Assembly: GCF_003121295.1 (NCBI RefSeq)
Contig: NZ_PHNC01000007.1
Location: forward strand, 186,001-250,000
DNA from: Streptomyces orinoci
GTDB taxonomy: Bacteria > Actinomycetota > Actinomycetes > Streptomycetales > Streptomycetaceae
Direction: 5' to 3'
Length of the DNA: 64,000 bases
The notes beneath the pieces are model-generated. The model had not been told where the DNA came from and searched no databases. It was given only the letters and a program-made list of their open reading frames with translations. A program made the position numbers and the translations under genes. Below are positions 35,516 to 46,380 of this stretch, piece after piece. How positions within the stretch are numbered: position 1 is the stretch's first letter; each line of letters begins with the position of its first letter.

Positions 35516-37309
35516 TCAGCCCAGGTCGAAGGCGTTGCCCAGCCCCAGCGAGAAGCGGATCTCGTCCTGACGCTTGAGTCCTTCGAGTTCCGGAGCGCGG
35601 TAGAGCGGGGTGACGGTGCAGCGCTCGGCGTCCGAGCCGGACTCGTCCAGCAGGGCGTTGACCGCGCTGCGTGCCGCGGCGTTGGCGCCCTCCATGGTGG
35701 CCAGATCGATGTCAGTGGCCACATAGTCCCCGGCCAGGAAGAGGTTGGGGATCGCGGTGCGGGCCGGGGGACGGTCGTACCAGGTGCCGGTGGGGTGGAT
35801 CAGCAGCTGTTCGTCGTTGGCCGGACGGGGGCCGCCGAGTTCCACGGCGGGGTCCAGGAACCAGGAGTGCAGGGCGGAGTCGCTGAGCACGGTGCGGCCG
35901 GTGTCATTGAGTCCGGCCTTCATCTGCGCCCAGACCTCCCGGATGACCTCCTCGCGGGTGCACTGCTTGGCCGTCCTGCCGTAGAGGATGCCGGGCTTGT
36001 TCCACTCCGATACGTCCACCGAGAGGCAGTCCGCGACCGTGCCGTCGCCGTAGTCGGCCCGGAAGTCGCGCCCGGCCCAGAACTGCGCCTGGCTCACGGC
36101 GGTGAGGGACCAGGGCGAGTCGATGTGGTTGACATGCCCGTGCACGATGGGCGTGGGCTGGGTGAGGTAGAACTGCACGCCGGTCATCCAGTCCGTCTGC
36201 AGCCGGTCGCAGCGGGCCAGTTGCGGATCGGCTGCGCGGACCTGTTCGTTCCAGGTGGTACGGGCGTGTTCCACCGGCATGGCGGAGACAAAGTAGTCGG
36301 CGGTCACCGAGTGCCGGGCGCCGCCGGCGTCCTGGATCACCGCTTCGGTGATCCGGCCGCCGTCCAGAGTGAGGTCGCGCACCTCGTGCCCCAGCTGGAA
36401 CCGCACACCCAGGGAGCGCAGATGGCTCACCCAGGGGTCGATCCAGGCTTCGTTGGTGGGGGCGTTGAGCACCCGGTCGGGCTGCCCGTCGGCGCCCCGG
36501 CCCAGCAGGTTGAACAGGAAGGCCTCGGCACAGGTGCCGACCGTCTTGGTGCTGGCCACCTCGGCCTTGGTGGCGATGATGTTGCGGGTGATGCCGATGG
36601 CGAGCAGCCGCCGGTAGTCCGGTGACATCCGGCCGGCCCGGGTGAAATCGAACCAGGGCACCCGCTCCCACTGCTCGGTCCGCCGCCGGTCGCAGCTGGT
36701 GAACCAGACCAGCAGCCGCCCGGCGAAGTAGGCGATCTCATGGGCGGGGAGGCCGGCGAAGTTGTCCAGCAGTCCGCGTACGGCACGCAGAAAGGCGTCG
36801 GGGGTGAGAACGGGCGGCGGGGTGCCGACGATGCCGAAGGGGACGCGGATGTCCTCGCGGCCGATTCGGGCGATCAGCACTTCGGTGGAGGGCACCAGAT
36901 TGTCGTGGCAGCCGCCCGGGTTGCCGGGGAAGGGGATGCGGCGCAGGGTGTCCGGCAGGTTCTGGTAGATGCCGGGGATGAAGCGGAAGCCATGCTCGCC
37001 GGGGAGCGGTTTACGGCCGCCGCGGGCGCTGTCCGGCACGTCCATGCTGCGCGCCTTGCCGCCCAGGGCGGATTTGCGCTCATGGACGGTGACCTCGAAG
37101 CCGCGTTCGGCGAGTTCATGAGCGGCCGTCAGGCCGGCCACGCCGCCGCCGAGCACGGCGACGCTCCGTCCGCCGGCCGGTCTGCCGCGTCTGTGCCGGG
37201 GTTCGGCCGCGGCCCGGGTCGCGGTGGCGCCCAGTGCGGCCGTGGCGGCCGCGGCGGTGGCGCCGCCGAGGAAGGCCCTGCGTGTGCTGTGCGCCGTACG
37301 CCCTGTCAT
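35516..37309 (-). CDS. Tat-exported FAD-dependent amine oxidase/phytoene desaturase-like enzyme
   Basis: A 597-residue flavoprotein. A twin-arginine signal (RRAFLGG at about residues 10-16, Ala-rich core, end near ATRAAAEP) is followed by the FAD-binding motif VAVLGGGVAGLTAAHELAER and the ALGGKARS loop of the phytoene desaturase/hydroxysqualene dehydroxylase group. The C-terminal flavin motif is NLFLAGDYVATDIDLATMEGANAAAR. The closest family is hydroxysqualene dehydroxylase-like, but export by Tat is unusual for such an enzyme and the real substrate may differ. GTG/ATG 37309 begins the signal. The gene lies between argR and argGH but is not known to serve arginine synthesis. Confidence 0.88.
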   Translation of the reverse strand: MTGRTAHSTRRAFLGGATAAAATAALGATATRAAAEPRHRRGRPAGGRSVAVLGGGVAGLTAAHELAERGFEVTVHERKSALGGKARSMDVPDSARGGRKPLPGEHGFRFIPGIYQNLPDTLRRIPFPGNPGGCHDNLVPSTEVLIARIGREDIRVPFGIVGTPPPVLTPDAFLRAVRGLLDNFAGLPAHEIAYFAGRLLVWFTSCDRRRTEQWERVPWFDFTRAGRMSPDYRRLLAIGITRNIIATKAEVASTKTVGTCAEAFLFNLLGRGADGQPDRVLNAPTNEAWIDPWVSHLRSLGVRFQLGHEVRDLTLDGGRITEAVIQDAGGARHSVTADYFVSAMPVEHARTTWNEQVRAADPQLARCDRLQTDWMTGVQFYLTQPTPIVHGHVNHIDSPWSLTAVSQAQFWAGRDFRADYGDGTVADCLSVDVSEWNKPGILYGRTAKQCTREEVIREVWAQMKAGLNDTGRTVLSDSALHSWFLDPAVELGGPRPANDEQLLIHPTGTWYDRPPARTAIPNLFLAGDYVATDIDLATMEGANAAARSAVNALLDESGSDAERCTVTPLYRAPELEGLKRQDEIRFSLGLGNAFDLG

Positions 37310-37590
37310 GACCCAGCCCCCTACCGCCGGTAACTTGTCATGTTCGGCGCAGGAGCATAGGGGGCGGCCGTCCGGCCCGGAAGACCGCCGGGGGTGCGGT
37401 GATACGGTCCCGCGCAGCTTGGCGGGAAAGCGGCGGGATCCGGTGTGTTTTGTGGGTGGCCGGTCACGCCACGCGGCGGAGCCGCATCATGCGCGGCGTC
37501 AATGCGCGTCCGGAGTGAGCGGCGGGTATGTCCTCGCCTCGGGCGCGGGCACCATGCAGCCCCGCGCCCCGGCGGGACGCGGGGCGCCGG

Positions 37591-38133
37591 TCAGCGCTCT
37601 TTCTGGGCCAGCCGCAGCAGATGGTCCGCCAGGGCCTGGCCGCCGGCGGGGTCGCGGCTGATGAGCAGCACCGTGTCGTCCCCGGCGATGGTGCCGATGA
37701 TCTCGTGCACCCCGGCCTGGTCGATGGCCGAGGCGAAGAACTGGGCGGCGCCCGGCGGGGTGCGCAGCACCACCAGGTTGGCCGAGGCCTCGGCGGAGAT
37801 CAGCAGTTCGGCGGCGAGCCGGCCCATCCGGGCCTCGGTCGCCGACTCGCCGAGCGGGGCCCGCGGGGTGCGGTCGCCGCCCTCGGAGGGCACCGCGTAG
37901 ATCAGCTCGCCCCCGGTGTTGCGGATCTTCACGGCGCCCAGTTCGTCGAGGTCGCGGGAGAGCGTGGCCTGGGTGACCGAAAGGCCGTCGTCGGCGAGCA
38001 GCCGGGCCAGCTGGCTCTGCGACCGGACGGCGTGCCGGCCGAGGATGTCCACGATCCGTCGGTGGCGTGCGGTGCGGGTCTGCGGCACGGCCTGCCCGCC
38101 GTGCAGCGGCTCGGTCTCCTGCGCCTCGGTCAT
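37591..38133 (-). CDS. argR: Arginine repressor
   Basis: A 180-residue ArgR/AhrC protein. The N-terminal winged HTH (about residues 18-85) contains [22 protein letters not shown] and the [18 protein letters not shown] motif. The C-terminal hexamerisation and arginine-binding domain shows [15 protein letters not shown]. With arginine it represses the arg genes by binding ARG boxes. ATG 38133 has GAGGAG four bases upstream. It lies 19 bases downstream of argD, so it belongs to the argCJBDR operon, giving autoregulation by feedback. The region after it (37310-37590) holds nothing I can identify. Confidence 0.97.
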   Translation of the reverse strand: MTEAQETEPLHGGQAVPQTRTARHRRIVDILGRHAVRSQSQLARLLADDGLSVTQATLSRDLDELGAVKIRNTGGELIYAVPSEGGDRTPRAPLGESATEARMGRLAAELLISAEASANLVVLRTPPGAAQFFASAIDQAGVHEIIGTIAGDDTVLLISRDPAGGQALADHLLRLAQKER

Positions 38134-38152
38134 CGTCTCCTCAGTCTCCGGA

Positions 38153-39373
38153 TCATCGTCGTACCCCGTCGGCCGCTTCGGCCGGGTGCGCCCCTGCCCC
38201 GGCCGCGGCGGCGTCAAGGACACCGGGGAGCGCCTGAAGGAACGTCACCGCCTCATCTTCCGTGATGATCAGCGGAGGGGCCAGCCGCACCACATCGGGT
38301 GCGACCGCGTTCACCAGGAGACCGGCTTCCTGTGCTGCCTGCTGCACCGTGGGTGCGAGGGGCTCGGCAAGGACAATACCCAGCAGCAGACCCGCGCCAC
38401 GGACCTGGTCCACCAGCGGGTGACCCAGCGCCGCGATCCCGTCACTCAGCAGGGCGCCGATCCGCCGGACATGAGCGAGCAGCCCATCGGCGGCCAGGGT
38501 GTCCAGAACGGCCAGCGCGGCGGCGCAGGCGACCGGGTTGCCGCCGAAGGTGGAGCCGTGCTGACCGGGAGTCAGCAGGTCGGCGGCGTCGCCGAAGGCC
38601 AGGGTGGCGCCGATGGGCAGTCCGCCGCCCAGCCCCTTGGCGAGGGTGACCACATCCGGTTCGACGCCCTGCGCCTGGTGCTCGAACCAGTGCCCGGTGC
38701 GTCCGATACCTGTCTGGATCTCGTCCATGACCAGCAGGGTGCCGGTGGCCCGGGTGATCTCGCGGGCGGCGGCAAGATAGCCGGGCGGGGGCACCACCAC
38801 GCCGTTCTCGCCCTGCACCGGTTCCAGGATGAGCAGCGCGGTGTCGGTGGTGACCGTCCGGCGCAGCGCCTCGGTGTCGCCGTAGGGGACATGGCTGACG
38901 TCGCCGGGCAGGGGCAGGAAGGGCTGCTGTTTGGCCGGTTGTCCGGTGAGGGCCAGGGCGCCCATGGTGCGGCCGTGGAATCCGCCGGCGGCCGAGACCA
39001 TATGGGTACGGCCGGTACGCCGCCCGATCTTGAGCGCGGCCTCCACGGCTTCCGCGCCGGAGTTGCCGAAGTAGACGCGGCCGGGGCGGCCGGCCAGTGC
39101 CAGCAACCGCTCGGCGAGGGTCACGGTGGGTTCGGCGGTGAAGAGGTTGGAGACATGGCCGAGGGTGGCGATCTGGTCGCCGACCGCCCGGACCACGGCG
39201 GGGTGGGCGTGGCCCAGCGCATTGACCGCGATGCCGCCGACCAGGTCGAGATAGGCCCGGCCGTCCGCGTCCCAGACGGTGCTGCCCTCGCCGCGCACCA
39301 GCGGGATGCGCGGGGTGCCGTAGTTGTCCATCAGGGCACCCCGCCAGCGCCGGGTGAGGTCCTCGTTGGTCAC
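38153..39373 (-). CDS. argD: Acetylornithine aminotransferase
   Basis: A 406-residue class III PLP aminotransferase converting N-acetylglutamate semialdehyde to N-acetylornithine. The signature [17 protein letters not shown] contains the PLP-contacting Asp, the PLP lysine is in [15 protein letters not shown], and [14 protein letters not shown] lies in the N-terminal part. The GTG start overlaps the argB stop (GTGA at 39373-39370), showing translational coupling. In actinobacteria this enzyme may also serve lysine as succinyldiaminopimelate aminotransferase. Its C-terminus carries an Ala-rich extension of about 15 residues. Confidence 0.96.
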   Translation of the reverse strand: MTNEDLTRRWRGALMDNYGTPRIPLVRGEGSTVWDADGRAYLDLVGGIAVNALGHAHPAVVRAVGDQIATLGHVSNLFTAEPTVTLAERLLALAGRPGRVYFGNSGAEAVEAALKIGRRTGRTHMVSAAGGFHGRTMGALALTGQPAKQQPFLPLPGDVSHVPYGDTEALRRTVTTDTALLILEPVQGENGVVVPPPGYLAAAREITRATGTLLVMDEIQTGIGRTGHWFEHQAQGVEPDVVTLAKGLGGGLPIGATLAFGDAADLLTPGQHGSTFGGNPVACAAALAVLDTLAADGLLAHVRRIGALLSDGIAALGHPLVDQVRGAGLLLGIVLAEPLAPTVQQAAQEAGLLVNAVAPDVVRLAPPLIITEDEAVTFLQALPGVLDAAAAGAGAHPAEAADGVRR

Positions 39374-40311
39374 CGCTCCCCCTCGTCCGGGACGACCATG
39401 GTCCCGATCCCTTCGTCCGTGAAGATCTCCAGCAGGATGGAGTGCTGTACCCGCCCGTCGATCACCCGGGCGGTGGCGACGCCATTGCGCACCGCGTACA
39501 GGCAGCCCTCCATCTTGGGCACCATGCCGCTGGCCAACTCCGGCAGCAGCGCCTCCAGTTCGCTCGCGGTGAGCCGGCTGATGACCTCGTCGCTGTGCGG
39601 CCAGTCCGCGTAGAGGCCCTCCACATCGGTGAGCACCATCAGCGTCTCGGCGCCCAGTGCGGCGGCCAGGGCGGCCGCGGCGGTGTCGGCGTTGACGTTG
39701 TAGACATGCCCGTCGTCGGCGCTGCGGGCGATGGAGGAGATCACCGGGATGCGGCCGTCGTCCAGCAGTGCCCGGATGGCGCCGGTGTCGATCGCGGTGA
39801 TCTCGCCGACCCGTCCGATGTCCACCCGCTCGCCGGCGATCATGGCGTAGTGCTTGACGGCCGTCATGGTGTGAGCGTCCTCGCCGGTCAGGCCGACGGC
39901 CAGCGGGCCGTGCCGGTTGAGCAGGCCGACCAGTTCCCGCTGCACCTGCCCGGCCAGCACCATCCGCACCACGTCCATGGCCTCGGGCGAGGTGACCCGC
40001 AGCCCGGCCTTGAACTCGGATTCCAGCCCCAGCCGGTCCAGTTGGGTGTTGATCTGCGGCCCGCCGCCGTGCACCACCACCGGGTGCAGTCCGGCGTGCC
40101 GCAGGAAGACCACGTCCTGGGCGAAGGCCGCCTTGAGCTCCTCGTCCACCATGGCGTTGCCGCCGAACTTGATCACCACGGTCTTGCCGTGGTGGCGGGT
40201 GAGCCAGGGCAGGGCCTCCACCAGGGTGCGGGCCTTGGGCAGGGCGGTGTGCTTACGGGCGGGGGTGCACCCCGGTGACTGTTTGACCGTCTGTGAGTTC
40301 TTGACCGTCAT
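39370..40311 (-). CDS. argB: Acetylglutamate kinase
   Basis: A 313-residue amino-acid kinase phosphorylating N-acetylglutamate, the first committed regulated step of the acetyl cycle. The nucleotide motif [10 protein letters not shown], the substrate loop [13 protein letters not shown], and the C-terminal [20 protein letters not shown] and [13 protein letters not shown] segments are all typical. The N-terminal extension of about 25 residues matches the arginine-sensitive hexameric form, so feedback inhibition is likely. The ATG lies 130 bases from argJ; that gap has three copies of GGCGGGCA(C/T)C, the only repeat there. Confidence 0.96.
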   Translation of the reverse strand: MTVKNSQTVKQSPGCTPARKHTALPKARTLVEALPWLTRHHGKTVVIKFGGNAMVDEELKAAFAQDVVFLRHAGLHPVVVHGGGPQINTQLDRLGLESEFKAGLRVTSPEAMDVVRMVLAGQVQRELVGLLNRHGPLAVGLTGEDAHTMTAVKHYAMIAGERVDIGRVGEITAIDTGAIRALLDDGRIPVISSIARSADDGHVYNVNADTAAAALAAALGAETLMVLTDVEGLYADWPHSDEVISRLTASELEALLPELASGMVPKMEGCLYAVRNGVATARVIDGRVQHSILLEIFTDEGIGTMVVPDEGER

Positions 40312-40440
40312 GACCGACTTTCGGGAGAGTCTCGGGTCAGCCGCCGGGCAGGCGGTGCTGGCCTGTGGAGGCGGTGCGGGACGCGTCCCGGACAGGTCCG
40401 GGCGGGCACCTCAGGAGGCGGGCATCCGGAGGCGGGCACC

Positions 40441-41588
40441 TCAAGACGAATACGCGCTGTTCTCGTGGACATAGTCGGCCGTGAGGTCGTTCGCCCAGAT
40501 CACCGCGGACTCGTTGCCCGCCGCGAGGTCAGCGGTGATCGTGACCTCCCGGTAGCGCATATCGACCAGGTCGCGGTCCTCGCCGACCGAGCCGTTCTTG
40601 CAGACCCAGACGCCGTTGATGGCCACATTGAGCTTGTCCGGTTCAAAGGCGGCCGAGGTGGTGCCGATGGCGGAGAGCACCCGGCCCCAGTTGGGGTCCT
40701 CACCGTGAATGGCGCATTTGAGCAGATTGTTACGGGCGATGGAGCGGCCGACCTCCACCGCGTCGTCCTCGGTGGCCGCGCCCGTCACCTCGATCCGGAT
40801 GTCCTTGCTGGCGCCCTCCGCGTCGCCGATCAGCTGGCGGGCCAGGTCGGCGCAGACCGTACGCACCGCCTCGGCGAAGGCATCCGGGGCGGGTGTGACT
40901 CCGGAGGCGCCGGAGGCCAACAGCAGCACGGTGTCATTGGTGGACATACAGCCGTCGGAATCCACCCGGTCGAAGGTGGTACGGGTGGCGGCGCGCAGCG
41001 CCCCGTCCAGGGTGCCGGCGTCCACATCGGCGTCGGTGGTGAGCACCACCAGCATGGTGGCCAGGCCGGGGGCAAGCATTCCGGCACCCTTGGCCATGCC
41101 TCCGACGGTGAAGCCCTCGCCCTGGGCGACGGCGGTCTTGTGCACCGTGTCGGTGGTCTTGATGGCGATGGCGGCCTTCTCCCCGCCGTGCGCGGAGAGT
41201 TGGGCGGCGGCCTTCTCGATGCCTGGCAGCAGCCGGTCCATCGGCAGCCGGACGCCGATCAGTCCGGTGGAGGCGACGGCCACCTCGGCGGCGCTGACGC
41301 CCAGCACCTGGGCCGCCTTCTCCGCGGTGGCATGGGTGTCCTGGAAGCCCTGCGGTCCGGTACAGGCGTTGGCGCCACCGGAGTTGAGGACCACCGCGGC
41401 CACCTGCCCGCCCTTGAGGACCTGTTGGGACCACAGCACCGGCGCCGCCTTGACCCGGTTGGCGGTGAAGACACCGGCCGCGGCCAGCCGGGGGCCCTGG
41501 TTGACCACCAGGGCCAGGTCGGGGCTGCCGCTCTCCTTGATCCCGGCGGCGATGCCCGCCGCGGTGAATCCCTTTGCCGCGGTAACGC

Positions 41589-41592
<4 letters not shown>
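40441..41592 (-). CDS. argJ: Bifunctional ornithine acetyltransferase/N-acetylglutamate synthase
   Basis: A 383-residue member of the Ntn-hydrolase fold that recycles the acetyl group from N-acetylornithine to glutamate. The self-cleavage site is the Ala-Thr bond in GLATMLVVLTTDAD, whose Thr becomes the nucleophile. The N-terminal AAGVFTANRVKAAPVLWS and the C-terminal WVCKNGSVGEDRDLVDMRYRE are conserved. The GTG start overlaps the end of a 50-codon ORF (GTGA at 41592-41589), and AAGGAGAGG is ten bases upstream. It is the second recognised arg gene of the operon after argC. Confidence 0.97.
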
Positions 41593-42985
<1,393 letters not shown>

Positions 42986-43879
42986 TCAGATAACCAGGAC
43001 CCGCCGCCCGCGCGTGTGACCGGCCTGGCTGTCGATGTGCGCCGCCGCTGCCTCGGCGAGCGTGTACGACTTCTCGACCGGGATGTGGAGCTTTCCCCGC
43101 GAGATGAGGCCGACGGCTTCGGCGAGCGCTTCCGGCACGCTCCCGGCCACGCCGGAGAATCGGACACCGAGCTCCGGCGCACCGAGATCGGCGATGGAGA
43201 CCACCTTCCGCGGGTCCCCGGTCAGTTCGACGAGCTCGCGGATGACGCCCGAGCCGGCCAGGTCGAGGGCGGTGTCAACATGGCCGAGCTGCCGCACCCG
43301 CTCGACCCAGCCCTCGCCGTATGTCGTGGCAAGGGCGCCCAGGCTGCGCAGATAGTCCTGGTTCGCCGCCCCGGCGGTCCCGATCGTCGTGATGCCGCGG
43401 TCGCGGGCGATCTGCAGCACTGCCGATCCGACTCCCCCGGAGGCACCGCTGACCAGCAGCGTCTGCCCGGGCCGCACACCGACCTCACGGATGATGCGCA
43501 GCGCGGTCTCCACCACGGAGGGGTAGCCGGCCGCCTCTTCGAAGGTCAGGCCCTCGGGCATCAGGGCCCAGGCCGACAGCACGGCGAACTCGGCATATGT
43601 GCTCATGCCTTCGCCGAACACATGGTCGCCGACCGCTACCCCTTCGACGCCCTCGCCGATCTCGTCCACCACGCCGGCGGCGTCCAGCCCTACTCCTGAA
43701 GGCAGTTCGATCGGATGGGCCCCCAGGACCTGGCCTTCACGGAGTCTCCAGTCCACGGGGTTCACGCCCGCCGCCCGTACGGCGATGCGTATCCGGCCGG
43801 GGCCCGCATGGGGCTCCTCGGCATCCATGAGGTGCAGAACGTCCGGACCGCCGAACTCGGCGAAGCTCACCTTCTTCAT
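42986..43879 (-). CDS. Zinc-independent quinone oxidoreductase-type MDR enzyme
   Basis: A 297-residue NADP-dependent MDR reductase of the QOR/NADPH:quinone family. The N-terminal catalytic domain starts KKVSFAEFGGPDVL. The nucleotide fold has the motif LLVSGASGGVGSAVLQIARDRG (around residue 143), and there are no structural or catalytic zinc cysteines. It probably reduces a quinone or an enone. It diverges from the TetR gene at 43950; the 70-base region between has a palindrome, so the enzyme is probably induced by the ligand it removes. It lies 220 bases from argC on the same strand and is unrelated to it. Confidence 0.9.
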   Translation of the reverse strand: MKKVSFAEFGGPDVLHLMDAEEPHAGPGRIRIAVRAAGVNPVDWRLREGQVLGAHPIELPSGVGLDAAGVVDEIGEGVEGVAVGDHVFGEGMSTYAEFAVLSAWALMPEGLTFEEAAGYPSVVETALRIIREVGVRPGQTLLVSGASGGVGSAVLQIARDRGITTIGTAGAANQDYLRSLGALATTYGEGWVERVRQLGHVDTALDLAGSGVIRELVELTGDPRKVVSIADLGAPELGVRFSGVAGSVPEALAEAVGLISRGKLHIPVEKSYTLAEAAAAHIDSQAGHTRGRRVLVI

Positions 43880-43890
43880 GCACCGAACAT

Positions 43891-43922
43891 AACACTAACC
43901 GTTAGGGTTTTGAATCCGTTAG
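43891..43922. promoter_or_regulatory. Operator between the MDR enzyme and TetR genes
   Basis: AACACTAAC-C-GTTAGGGTT (43891-43909) is a 19-bp palindrome with one mismatch, and a second CCGTTAG (43916-43922) repeats its right half at a 17-base interval. It lies in the middle of the 70-base divergent interval, as expected for control of both promoters. Confidence 0.72.
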
Positions 43923-43949
43923 CGATTTGCGCGCTGATAGCGTCGGGGC

Positions 43950-44555
43950 ATGACCGAGCCGACCGGACGCCGTGAGCGCAAGAAGGCCGCCACCCGCCAG
44001 AAGATTGCTGACGCCGCCCTGCGGCTCTTCCTGGAGCACGGGTACGACGCGGTGGGCATCCGTGACGTGGCCGCCGAGGCCGACGTGGCCGTCACCACGC
44101 TCTTCTCCCACTTCGCCTCGAAGGAGGCCCTGGTCTTCGAACAGGACGAAGACTTCGAGCAGCGCCTCACGCGGGCGGTCACCGAGCGGGCGCCGCATGA
44201 GCCGCTCATCCCCGCGCTACGCCGCGAGATCCAGGCCTTGGTGCGACACTGCACGGCGGACAGCGCCGCCCCGATCTGGCACATGATCGACGCATCACCC
44301 GCCCTGCGGGAGTACGAAGAATCGATGCGGCTGCGCCACGCGGAGTCGCTGGCAACGGCCATCGCCGCCGATCCCGGCCTGCCAGGGACCCCAACGGCCT
44401 GCCGGGCGATCGCGAGGTTCGTGATCGACGCCTATTCGCTGGCCCGTGACGCAGCCGATCCGGAGGCCGCGGTGGGCGAGATCTTTCAGATGATCGAGGC
44501 GGCCTGGGCCGTCACCTGCCCCTCCGGAAACCCCACCGGCACCGCCGGACCGTAG
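43950..44555 (+). CDS. TetR-family regulator
   Basis: A 201-residue TetR protein. The HTH (residues 15-60, including AALRLFLEHGYDAVGIRDVAAEADVAVTTLFSHF divided by its turn) is typical, and the C-terminal domain binds an unknown ligand (its helices carry PALREYEESMRLRHAESLATA). It diverges from the MDR oxidoreductase gene with a shared 70-base operator region, the usual layout for a repressor and its target. The ATG lies at the conserved N-terminus MTEPTGRRERKKAATRQKI (split here: residues 1-19). The pair probably responds to quinone-like or electrophilic compounds (inference from the enzyme). Confidence 0.9.
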   Translation: MTEPTGRRERKKAATRQKIADAALRLFLEHGYDAVGIRDVAAEADVAVTTLFSHFASKEALVFEQDEDFEQRLTRAVTERAPHEPLIPALRREIQALVRHCTADSAAPIWHMIDASPALREYEESMRLRHAESLATAIAADPGLPGTPTACRAIARFVIDAYSLARDAADPEAAVGEIFQMIEAAWAVTCPSGNPTGTAGP

Positions 44556-44772
44556 TCAGGACTCGACCCTGCCCCGTGCCGTTTCGCCGGACCCCAGCCG
44601 CAGAGCAGATCAGTGGGCGAGCCGGCCTTCTGCGCAAACTGCTGACCACCGGCTACCGAGCGTTGCGAGACCATCTATCGATCTTCGTCACAGCAGATGC
44701 GACCGGCCCGCTTGCCACCGGCCGCGGTCCAGCCGCCACCGCGCGGGCAGTTGCTTCGGGGAAGATCGGTGC

Positions 44773-45150
44773 ATGCCCTGCCTGCCCATACAGCCCCGTC
44801 CGTTGAGCGTCTCCGAGCGGACCGTGCTGGAGCACATCCTCTCGGCCGACTTCGCCGGCGCCTCCGCGCTGCGCGGTCAGCTGGACCGGACGGAGGTCGT
44901 GGCCCTCTGGGCACCGGGGTCCGTCAGCGTCGATCTGCGAGTCCGGGAACCGGTGCGGCACGCGGCCATGCCCTCCGCGCTGGTGCCCGTCGCTGCCCAC
45001 GTCCACGATCAGTCCGGCGAGTACGTCGGTGAACTGCTGGTCTGGACCGACAGGGGCGCCACCCTGGCGGCCCTGGAGTACGCCTGGGTCACCGATGAGA
45101 TGCCGGCTCACCTGCCGCCCCTCGACCAGGTGCTGCTCACGGTGCGCTGA
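44773..45150 (+). CDS. Hypothetical protein, 125 residues
   Basis: A soluble protein beginning MPCLPIQPRPLSVSERTVLE, with the pattern 'LSxxERxVLExxLSADFAGAxALRxQL' followed by a beta-rich half ending VLLTVR. Relatives are frequent in actinobacteria as stand-alone genes of about 120 residues, and some lie in clusters of unknown-function pairs reminiscent of immunity proteins. I have no evidence for that role here. The ATG was chosen by homology memory; a good ribosome-binding site is not visible. It is monocistronic, between the TetR gene and the convergent methyltransferase gene. Confidence 0.7.
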   Translation: MPCLPIQPRPLSVSERTVLEHILSADFAGASALRGQLDRTEVVALWAPGSVSVDLRVREPVRHAAMPSALVPVAAHVHDQSGEYVGELLVWTDRGATLAALEYAWVTDEMPAHLPPLDQVLLTVR

Positions 45151-45323
45151 CCGCCCGCGCGGGGCAAGTGTCGGTAAACAACGAGGCGAGACGTTTCCGC
45201 ACCTCAGCGGCTCCGGGAGACAAGCACTTCGGTTTGGCGAGCCCCGCACCACCCCCCGGACCGGCGGCGATCGCCTGGGGCCGGTGGCGCGTCACTGACG
45301 GCGGGCGCCCACCCAGGAAAGGG

Positions 45324-46127
45324 CTACGGACGGCGCCCCCAGGCGGAGATCATCGGGGCGGTGGCCAGGTCGAGCTGACCGGTGGCGACATTCGCCAGGT
45401 GACGGTCGATCTCCTCGTCCGTGGCGAGCCCCGCCGCCACCAGACGGTGGCGGATCTGCCGTACGGTCGCGGCCTCCAGGACGGCACAGGCCGGCGAGGT
45501 GATCGGGAAGTACGCATCGGCCCGCACATCCGCCAGACCGGCCGCACGCAGCAGTTTGGGCAGGGTCCGGCCATAGGCGAGGTCCACCCCCCGGGTCGCC
45601 ATCAAAGTGCGGAAGCCGGATCGAAGCCGGTTGGCGAGCCGCTGTTCCGGACCCGACTCGTCCGGACACAGCAGCGGCTGCAACCCCGGGTCGGCGTCCT
45701 CCAGGAGCAGCCAACCGCCGGGCCGCAGCGCCCGGACCATCCGGCGCAGCGCCTCGGCCCGGTCGGCGACATGCACCAGAACCAGCCGTGCATGGACCAG
45801 GTCGAACCCCTCGCCCGGCGGTTGGTCGGCGGCCACATCGTGGCGCAGGACTTCGATCCCGGCACGGGCGATGTCCCGGGTCCAGGACACATCGATGTCG
45901 GTGGCGATCACCGTTCCCGTCGGGCCGACACGCTCGGCCAGCCCAAGGGGTACGGACGGGCCACCGGCGCCCACCTCCCAGCACCGCATCCCGGCGGTGA
46001 TGCCGAGTTGGTCGATATGCCGGAAGGTCACCGGATCGAACAGCTCGCGCAGGGCGTCGAATCGAACCCCCGCTTCCGATTGCCGGTTGTCCAGCAAGTA
46101 ACCGCGATCCATGTCCGGTTCATCCAT
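45324..46127 (-). CDS. SAM-dependent methyltransferase
   Basis: A 267-residue class I methyltransferase. Motif I is CWEVGAGGPSVPLGLAER (about residue 50), motif post-I VIATDIDVSW, and motifs II-III are FDLVHARLVLVHVADRAEAL and RALRPGGWLLLEDAD. The late part contains YGRTLPKLLRAAGL, as in small-molecule methyltransferases. The substrate is unknown. ATG 46127 follows a GAGG. It lies 253 bases downstream of the MmyB-type regulator on the same strand but probably has its own promoter. Confidence 0.9.
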   Translation of the reverse strand: MDEPDMDRGYLLDNRQSEAGVRFDALRELFDPVTFRHIDQLGITAGMRCWEVGAGGPSVPLGLAERVGPTGTVIATDIDVSWTRDIARAGIEVLRHDVAADQPPGEGFDLVHARLVLVHVADRAEALRRMVRALRPGGWLLLEDADPGLQPLLCPDESGPEQRLANRLRSGFRTLMATRGVDLAYGRTLPKLLRAAGLADVRADAYFPITSPACAVLEAATVRQIRHRLVAAGLATDEEIDRHLANVATGQLDLATAPMISAWGRRP

Positions 46128-46380
46128 GCCTCGATTCTGGCAGCAGCGGGGTTCCGGACGGACCCGGCACCTGCCGCGCCGACGGCTCTGCCGGACGGCA
46201 GCGGTTAGGGGCGGGCCTGGACAGCGGTGACGCCGCCCCGGTCCGCTCCGCCCACGCGTACCCGAGCGCGGGTGCGCCACCTTGCGGTGCAGCGCCTCAC
46301 GAGGACCAACCCATGCGGACGAAGGCGGAATTGAGTCCGTCGCAAAGCAGCCGGGCCCCAATGCCCGCCGACGGGGACGG

